Below, piece after piece: positions 22,757 to 29,158 of a stretch of 29,158 bases of DNA. Each line of letters starts with the position of its first letter. The stretch's first letter is position 1. The notes beneath the pieces were generated by a model. That model made no database searches, was not told where the DNA came from, and saw nothing but the letters and a program-made list of their open reading frames with translations. Source of the stretch: a virus; IMG/VR virus record IMGVR_UViG_3300025151_000204, positions 1 through 29,158 of that record. One strand, 5' to 3'. The position numbers and the translations under genes were made by a program.

Positions 22757-25700
22757 ATGACAAGAAGTATAGAAAATAGTAAGTATTCGGCATGGTTAGT
22801 AGGATATTATGATGATTGGATAGGTACACAATGTATCGCTGATGATTCTAATTTGTTTGAAACAATACACAACCATGCAAACACACATGCTGGCAATCCT
22901 TGTAATGGCGAGGCACCTTTAAATCCCCTATATAGGTTTTGCACAATAGAAAGACAAGAAGCACTATCATTTGCTTCTGGTAGTGGTAGTTTAAGCGAAG
23001 CATTTCCGGTAAGGTCATGGATGGGTGATTTCTCGCTAAACAACCAATTCTCTATTTTACACAATCAAGGAATACATGATTACATTACAAAAGATACAAA
23101 CCGATTATTAAAAGGGTGTTTTTACGAAGGAAAGGCTATACCACGAGCACCACAAACATTTTTTCACCAAAATAGAATAAACTTAGGTAGGTTAAACTCA
23201 AGCACCTATAACGATGGCGATTTAGAAAATGCTACCACAATAACAAATGGTGTTGGTTTTATGTGGATAAACAACGCACGAAGTACCAATGGTAAGTATT
23301 GGATTCCTTCAGACGATGATGGTTCTTATATAAGAAGGAGTACCAAAGATGTATCAGCCACCGAAACCGGTTATCTTGGTAATACAATAAAACATAGCGA
23401 GGCGGGTAGCCATCTTAGTTATACAATAGGAACTTCGGGGCGTGATGAAAGAAATTCCTATCTTACAGGAATGTTTCAATGGCAAGCCATGCACCAAGAT
23501 TCGGGGGCGGTTGATAAAAGAGATGCAATAGGTCAGGAAATAACATCGTTGGGCGGTAAGCCATTTATGGTATTCGATATTAAAAACTACGCAAGAAATA
23601 GGTCTAATTTTGCAGCCGGTGAAATACCAATTATAGCATACGATGGAACACTAAATGCAACCGGTGATGAAGATGTTTTTCATATTAGAATGTGTGAGCA
23701 ATCTCTATTTGGTGGCAGATTTGGTAGCGGTGCATCAATAACCGGTGCTTCACTAAATCAAAACTATGCCCCAAAACTAAAATTAAATTTAGGTTTTTTG
23801 TATTCAGATGCCTCGTATTCATCAGCCGGTATAACCGCTACAAATCCCGCTATCACCGTTGTAATAGATAGACATGCTATGGGATTGGGTGATACCTACG
23901 CCCATTATAGCCATAAAGCAACAGGATTGTCTGATAATGCCGGAGTAGTGCCTAAAGGCTCAGAATATCATTTTTGTGTCAATAAAATAGGAACACTAAG
24001 CGGTACTACGAAAGAAGATAAAATGAACAATCTTTGGTATGATATTGATGTGAAGTGTAATTTTACTACACAAAAATATCAAGTCTATGTAAATGGTGTT
24101 GCTTATGGTGCTTTAACATCTTTTCAATCTAAACCAGGTGGGGGTTCATGGGCAGCAACCGATTTTTACGGTTGGGAATTAAAGCAAAACAGGGTTTCTC
24201 ATGCAGGGCTAAGTAGCGAAAGCATGGTTGGTACTGAAGGTTGTTATTGGAATCACATAGTTATGATTGATAGAGTTGCCTTTGGTAAATATATTACACA
24301 CCCACTAACCGGAGAAACACCGTTATTAAACAAACTATCAACGATTATGACAAGTAATTCATTATCAACAATGCGTGTTGATATTTACGATGATTCTGAT
24401 GTATTGAACCTTTATCCCCTAATTACTGGTACGGCAAACTCGGATTATCATTTTTTGTTGTTTAGAAACGGACAAGATAGACCTATACTAAACGGTATAT
24501 TGAATACTATTAGAATCAAGCAACAAATGAAACAACAAACAAAGCAAATAGAACTTGCTATTACCGACCCCGCTAAATTGTTGGATAAAACGCTACCTGT
24601 TTTTGATTTAGGGCAAACAACACTATCAAATGATTTAGATGTAGCAGTGGGGCTACGGGGTAGCGCAGAATCGTTGCAAGACGCACTTTATTTTGGAACG
24701 GCAAAATTGTTAGTCCGTGATGATAATATAGGTGGGGATTCTAACTCTAACGCTTCACTAAGTTTTATGCCTACACAAGACCAAAGAACATGTTTAAATT
24801 CTGCACACCCTATCCAGATGTATAATAACGAGGAGACAATCGGGCCAAATTACCCCGAATACCAGTGGCTTGGTAAAAAGGCAAAGGTGATTCACCCGCT
24901 TAAGCATAATCCAGGTTCCGGTGTGGTTCTTTCATCAACAATTACTGCCGTTGCTATTGATGCTAACGATGGAACTGCAATATGGGATTTGACTGGGGGG
25001 CAAGCACCGGAAGGTTTGCAGACCGGTGATACAATAAACATTTTTGGAAGTGCGGTTAGCGATTGTACCAACCAAGCAGTCACACAACATAGCGGGCAGA
25101 ATGCAGCCGATGTAGCAGCAAATAACTTTTGTATTACTAAAACACCACCAACCCATAATGCTACATCAGATGCTTACATTCGTTGGATTGATGGAAGTTC
25201 ACACAAAGTTTGTCTTCGATTAACTGCGGGTTCATACACAGAATTACCATCATATACACAAGCCACACATGTAGTAGTAAAAAGAACAGATGCAGCACTT
25301 AGCCAAAATGATAATATGCCCTTTAAAATACTAAATGCAGGATATGGTACTGGTGCTGATTCAAGCAATTTTTACATTTGGATTGATGCGGATTGGAACT
25401 CCTTTGCCGGTCTTTCAACTTCTGTTGTAGGAAATCAAACACCGACAGGTTGTACTTCGACAAGCAATCAGTCTAAAGTGTATTGGAGTAATGGGTATGT
25501 TGACCTACATACAGCTGATTCAAGCAAATCCACACTAACGACTTTTAATAATGTAGCACCTTGGACTACACCAAGCGTAAAAAATCGTGCAGCACAAGCC
25601 GTCTGGATGCGCGACTTGCCTAAATCTCTTTGGTTTCAAAAGATGTTTGGTAGGATTGAAGAAACACCAGCCCATACGGGAACACTACAAACACCTTTAC

Positions 25701-28700
25701 CGGTCAACACATACGCAGGTTCCGGTTTTCATACAACTGGGGTATTAACAACCATAGATTATGCAGATATTTCCGCTGCTATGGTTAGCGGAGGTGGCGT
25801 AGCCGAATTAGTACACCCTAATGGCGAAGTTGATTCCTTTTGTTTTGGTTCAGTGACAAATAACTCCTCTAAAGCACAATTGAACAATTGTAAATTTATC
25901 ACTCATAATTACCAAACTAATTTTACTATGGGTGGTACAGCTCCAACAATTAACATTAGAACAATTAGAAATGATTACAAACATATCTGGGTATTGTGGG
26001 TTGATGCAAGAAATGATGGTACGGCTGATGCAGACGGTCTTACTCGTGATGAAAAGTTTGGCTTACTTTATCCCACACCGGATAATTATAGCGTATCACT
26101 ACAATATACCGACCAAGTGGATATAGAGGGTAATGCTGTGGATTTTGTTGATTTAAAGGTAGGTTATGATTGTGATATTTGGGAATTAAGCGCAAAACAA
26201 GAACCATATACCGAAAACGCTTGGAGTACTTTGGGCTCTAATAGCCACTTTGAACCGACATTTCACAATTGGGAAAGGAAGGCTGGGGCATTTTTAGTGT
26301 TTGATTTTTCTAAATTCTTTAACTTAAATACGGAGGCAAACGGTGGTAAATGCAATCAAATAGCCGGAAGAAGAAAAACTCTAGGCGACTTAGTTATTGA
26401 TACCGAAGGACACCCAGCACTAATTGATGATTATTGGCAAGAAGTTATAGCATCACCAAAGAACTTAGGATTAGCACGAACAGATATATCTAATCACCCC
26501 AACTGGTATAGATTCTTTAGTGCCGGTTCTAATTTAGCAGCAAATGTAGGAACTGCAAATACAAGTGCCGGCTCAACCACATTAAAATTAGATGACACAA
26601 GCGAGTTTCCAGCACAGGGCTTGGGTATGATAGAGTTAGAAAGAGAATCCACACAAGGCGGTACAAGGGAAAGAAACTTATTATTCTTTTTATGGTTTGG
26701 TAATAATACCAGTACTAACACTCTATCCCAAGTCACGAGTTTTGATTTTGACGAAACAACATTCACCCAAGACCAAATTGAAACGACTATGTTTAGACAA
26801 ATGTTAAATCTTGCTAATTCCGGTTCTGGTTTTTCCGCTGCTGGAGTAAACCAAGAACTAATTTACAACGACAGTATAAATAATATCACTCGTGGTTATG
26901 ATAAAATTGTTGCATATTCTTCCCTTAGTGCGCCATTTGCACTACGATTTATGATGAAGTTAAATGGTTATGTAGAGTCAAAAGATAACGGCAACTGGTA
27001 TATCCACGATGCACTTAGAAGCATGATGACACTTGCTAACACAGTACACCCATTATCTCTATTTAGAATGCCGATAACATTTAGTAAAGTCAATATCCCG
27101 ATAACAAAAAGAATGACGACTACCCAAGGTGCCGTGAATGTGGCATCTCGGATATATAGCGCAAGTTCCGGTGGTGTATTGGATTATGATAACTTCGGTG
27201 GCGTTGTTGATATGCGGGGCAAATCCCTACTACAAGGAATTGTGGAAATAACAGAAAAGACTCGGGTTGGTGAAAATGGTTCATCAATTGTTTTTACTTA
27301 TACTACCGGTAAAGATGGTAAATTAGACATAAGGCCAGCATATTCTGCCGGATTTGTATTTACTAGAAACAATCTTAGTGTATCTAATATCAATGGTACT
27401 CCTACTGTGGCCGTATCTAATGTTAGAGTTTTCTATAATAATGGTGCGTCTTTTATGGACTACCCAGCCGGTGTATCTGGAACCGAATCAAAATGGAAGT
27501 TTGTTGATGTTCCTACCGTTAGGTCTGATAAAGAAGCACTACAATTAGCAAAAAAAACTTATGAACAATCAAAACAATCTAATGTGGTTATAGATGCAGA
27601 ATTTATAACCCAAGCAACCGAAACAGATAAAATGCTTTACAATGCTCGCTTTGGGTATATAGCAGACCCCGCATTTAGAACATCTTCACCCGTTTTACAA
27701 GGAGCGCAAACATGGACTTCATGGTATAATGGTGCTCATTATAGTGGAATACAAAACAGATTAGATGGAAACCTTACTTGGAATGGTTATGGTACTGCTA
27801 ACGCATATAATACAAGGTCATACGGAAAAGAAGTAACAAATTATTCTTCCGACGCACAAACAAACTATGGCGGTGCTTGCATATTCCCTACCGGTGATGT
27901 TGCTCCTGAACAAAACTATGGTTGGGTTGGTGATAAATCAGTCACAAATGCGGTAGAGATAGTCCATATACCAAAGGGAATGCCTAAAGTTAGTGATGCA
28001 CACGGCCACGAGCTTAGGGTTAGTATTCAATTGGCTGATTACTACGAAGTTTCCGATGGTAAAGATATAGAGGACATGGAGTTTTATCTTACTTTGGCTG
28101 ATGTTGACCCTACCTTTACGGCTGGGGCAACAACTGTAGGTACTAATCACGGTTTTTCACCACTAACAATAACTGAGGCTACCCCAGATGTTAAACACCT
28201 AAAGTTTAAGCATAGTGGTTTTCATGAGATTGAAATACCGGCAGGATATTGGTCTGATGCAACCGGCAGTGAAAGAATCGTAGTTTCTATTGATTGTGAA
28301 TATCTAAGGGCATGTCTAAGGCATAGAATGGGTAATAACATAGGCTCGCCAAAGTGGGGTAATGCCGTACAAATTCCTGGTGCGCCTCTAATCGGTACTG
28401 TTGATGGGGGCTCATGTTTCCCTATGGGAGCAAGAACACAACCAAATATCCCAGTGGGTCAAGATGCACCTTGGTATCACGCCCCAAGAATAATTGTCGT
28501 TGACGATTTGAATTTTTACCCATCAACAAAGGTCACTTACACCGATGCCTCACTGGGTATTAGTAGCCCAACTGCATTTTCGATAAAACAGGTAAAATGG
28601 GATGCAAACGAAAGAAAACACGATTCAGTTCAATTGGTATTAGAAAAAGACGAGTCCAAAGGATTAGGGGGTCTTACATCATATATATTACCGGAAATAA

Positions 28701-29158
28701 ACAAAGGAAGAACTCCTGGAACAATACCATCAAAACCAGCACCACCACCTCGAACCGGTGGGGGCAGCGGCAGCGGAGGCGATAGCGGGTATAAACCAAG
28801 TGTACCACCACAAGTCGGCCCGATAGGAACGCCTTATACAAACACCTACCAATCTGAAGATATAGCCAACAAACAAGTAGCAAATAATCCCGAGGGGGTT
28901 AGAAATCAGCCTGGTGCGGGCGTTGATTCTGGAACCACTACAATTAGCGGGCAAATGTTATCACAAGCAAATGTTGGTATAAATAATACTACGGCTGATT
29001 TAATTAAAAGGGCTACCGGAAACATGGACTTTCACGGACAGTTCGGTAATAAAGATGGAGAATTTTCTATACTAGGCCAAAAGAAAAAGGGTGCTCCGGC
29101 ACAAACCACCCGAGAATTAGATGGTATTGATTGTGTTTGGGATAAAAATAGGGGCGCA
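22757..29158 (+). CDS. Giant tail-tip / baseplate hub protein, 3' end outside window
   Basis: The frame stays open for all 2134 codons to the window edge. TAGGTGA, made from the tape measure stop, lies 4 nt before the ATG. Residues of about 1-320 are a mixed N-terminal domain. About 330-520 is LamG-like (LWYDIDVKCNFTTQKYQVYVNG). About 525-620 has the hub pattern STMRVDIYDDSDVLNLYPLI, then GQDRPILNGILNTIRIK, then AITDPAKLLDK, like gp27/gpD-type baseplate hubs. Around 1470-1530 a second hub-like part contains VVDMRGKSLLQGIVEITEK and FTYTTGKDGKLDIRP. A Pro/Gly/Ser linker lies at 1994-2020. The protein follows the tape measure, the normal place for tail tip and Tal proteins. It probably closes the tube, binds the cell and opens the tail. 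Confidence 0.8.
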   Translation, partial: MTRSIENSKYSAWLVGYYDDWIGTQCIADDSNLFETIHNHANTHAGNPCNGEAPLNPLYRFCTIERQEALSFASGSGSLSEAFPVRSWMGDFSLNNQFSILHNQGIHDYITKDTNRLLKGCFYEGKAIPRAPQTFFHQNRINLGRLNSSTYNDGDLENATTITNGVGFMWINNARSTNGKYWIPSDDDGSYIRRSTKDVSATETGYLGNTIKHSEAGSHLSYTIGTSGRDERNSYLTGMFQWQAMHQDSGAVDKRDAIGQEITSLGGKPFMVFDIKNYARNRSNFAAGEIPIIAYDGTLNATGDEDVFHIRMCEQSLFGGRFGSGASITGASLNQNYAPKLKLNLGFLYSDASYSSAGITATNPAITVVIDRHAMGLGDTYAHYSHKATGLSDNAGVVPKGSEYHFCVNKIGTLSGTTKEDKMNNLWYDIDVKCNFTTQKYQVYVNGVAYGALTSFQSKPGGGSWAATDFYGWELKQNRVSHAGLSSESMVGTEGCYWNHIVMIDRVAFGKYITHPLTGETPLLNKLSTIMTSNSLSTMRVDIYDDSDVLNLYPLITGTANSDYHFLLFRNGQDRPILNGILNTIRIKQQMKQQTKQIELAITDPAKLLDKTLPVFDLGQTTLSNDLDVAVGLRGSAESLQDALYFGTAKLLVRDDNIGGDSNSNASLSFMPTQDQRTCLNSAHPIQMYNNEETIGPNYPEYQWLGKKAKVIHPLKHNPGSGVVLSSTITAVAIDANDGTAIWDLTGGQAPEGLQTGDTINIFGSAVSDCTNQAVTQHSGQNAADVAANNFCITKTPPTHNATSDAYIRWIDGSSHKVCLRLTAGSYTELPSYTQATHVVVKRTDAALSQNDNMPFKILNAGYGTGADSSNFYIWIDADWNSFAGLSTSVVGNQTPTGCTSTSNQSKVYWSNGYVDLHTADSSKSTLTTFNNVAPWTTPSVKNRAAQAVWMRDLPKSLWFQKMFGRIEETPAHTGTLQTPLPVNTYAGSGFHTTGVLTTIDYADISAAMVSGGGVAELVHPNGEVDSFCFGSVTNNSSKAQLNNCKFITHNYQTNFTMGGTAPTINIRTIRNDYKHIWVLWVDARNDGTADADGLTRDEKFGLLYPTPDNYSVSLQYTDQVDIEGNAVDFVDLKVGYDCDIWELSAKQEPYTENAWSTLGSNSHFEPTFHNWERKAGAFLVFDFSKFFNLNTEANGGKCNQIAGRRKTLGDLVIDTEGHPALIDDYWQEVIASPKNLGLARTDISNHPNWYRFFSAGSNLAANVGTANTSAGSTTLKLDDTSEFPAQGLGMIELERESTQGGTRERNLLFFLWFGNNTSTNTLSQVTSFDFDETTFTQDQIETTMFRQMLNLANSGSGFSAAGVNQELIYNDSINNITRGYDKIVAYSSLSAPFALRFMMKLNGYVESKDNGNWYIHDALRSMMTLANTVHPLSLFRMPITFSKVNIPITKRMTTTQGAVNVASRIYSASSGGVLDYDNFGGVVDMRGKSLLQGIVEITEKTRVGENGSSIVFTYTTGKDGKLDIRPAYSAGFVFTRNNLSVSNINGTPTVAVSNVRVFYNNGASFMDYPAGVSGTESKWKFVDVPTVRSDKEALQLAKKTYEQSKQSNVVIDAEFITQATETDKMLYNARFGYIADPAFRTSSPVLQGAQTWTSWYNGAHYSGIQNRLDGNLTWNGYGTANAYNTRSYGKEVTNYSSDAQTNYGGACIFPTGDVAPEQNYGWVGDKSVTNAVEIVHIPKGMPKVSDAHGHELRVSIQLADYYEVSDGKDIEDMEFYLTLADVDPTFTAGATTVGTNHGFSPLTITEATPDVKHLKFKHSGFHEIEIPAGYWSDATGSERIVVSIDCEYLRACLRHRMGNNIGSPKWGNAVQIPGAPLIGTVDGGSCFPMGARTQPNIPVGQDAPWYHAPRIIVVDDLNFYPSTKVTYTDASLGISSPTAFSIKQVKWDANERKHDSVQLVLEKDESKGLGGLTSYILPEINKGRTPGTIPSKPAPPPRTGGGSGSGGDSGYKPSVPPQVGPIGTPYTNTYQSEDIANKQVANNPEGVRNQPGAGVDSGTTTISGQMLSQANVGINNTTADLIKRATGNMDFHGQFGNKDGEFSILGQKKKGAPAQTTRELDGIDCVWDKNRGA

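Noticed and set aside
25247-25254. TCATATAC-like sequence in the giant tail gene
   Set aside because: Lacks the first T of TTCATATA and is not followed by a plausible start within 60 nt.
25932-28785. Short ORFs of 62-64 aa on the plus strand within the giant gene
   Set aside because: They lie in other frames than the long open frame starting at 22757 and show no ribosome sites.
1-29158. CRISPR array, insertion sequence, integrase or attachment sites
   Set aside because: No regularly spaced repeats, transposase motifs or tRNA-like target were seen on either strand.

Overview
The window carries most of the structural (head, neck and tail) gene block of a tailed double-stranded DNA virus with a long non-contractile tail (siphovirus-like, class Caudoviricetes). 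No tail-sheath gene is visible. A tape-measure protein of 1218 aa follows a tail-tube protein and a tail-chaperone pair with a probable -1 frameshift. The DNA is AT-rich, genes are packed end to end, and there is no integrase, insertion sequence, rRNA, tRNA or CRISPR array. An archaeal host, possibly Marine Group II (Poseidoniales) with a magrovirus-like virus, is my best guess but only an inference. It rests on TATA-like boxes before the transcription units, GGTGA-type ribosome sites fused to upstream stop codons, a GCTD...DDGSC motif common in marine archaeal and bacterial surface proteins, and several N-glycosylation sequons in a predicted surface protein. A marine bacterial phage is not excluded.

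Layout. (1) Bases 1-410: a short regulatory-looking region and a 56-aa zinc-ribbon gene (+) that runs convergently into the terminase. (2) Bases 372-3437, minus strand: an operon read leftward with overlapping genes: HTH-metallophosphoesterase, 54-aa Cys-rich protein, terminase large subunit. (3) Bases 3438-3718: AT-rich divergent promoter region with a perfect 16-bp palindrome over a TATA element and a hairpin around the portal start codon. (4) Bases 3719-9398, plus strand: portal, two membrane proteins, prohead protease fused to scaffold, decoration protein, major capsid protein. (5) Bases 9410-15483: small structural proteins, a SAP-like protein, connector candidates, an 806-aa fibre-like protein, small membrane proteins, a GNAT-fold protein and a neck protein. 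(6) Bases 15483-22748: LamG-tail-terminator fusion, tail tube, small tail proteins, chaperones, tape measure. (7) Bases 22757-29158: a giant baseplate/tail-tip protein, open to the window edge.

How it works together. Terminase packages DNA through the portal into a procapsid built from capsid protein and scaffold and matured by the protease. The connector, neck and terminator proteins join it to a tail built on the tape measure by the chaperones and capped by the giant hub protein. The most notable signal is an exact 8-mer, TTCATATA. I find it only four times on the plus strand and never on the minus strand. Each copy lies 47-53 nt before a start codon: the nested scaffold, the neck protein, the tail tube, and an abundant-looking beta protein. 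I read it as a candidate virus-specific late promoter. Ten genes or starts are added or corrected relative to simple ORF calling: small genes at 240-410, 1844-2008, 13157-13321, 13625-13774 and 18318-18470; corrected starts at 8502, 10279, 13331 and 13774; and the open-ended 22757 gene.
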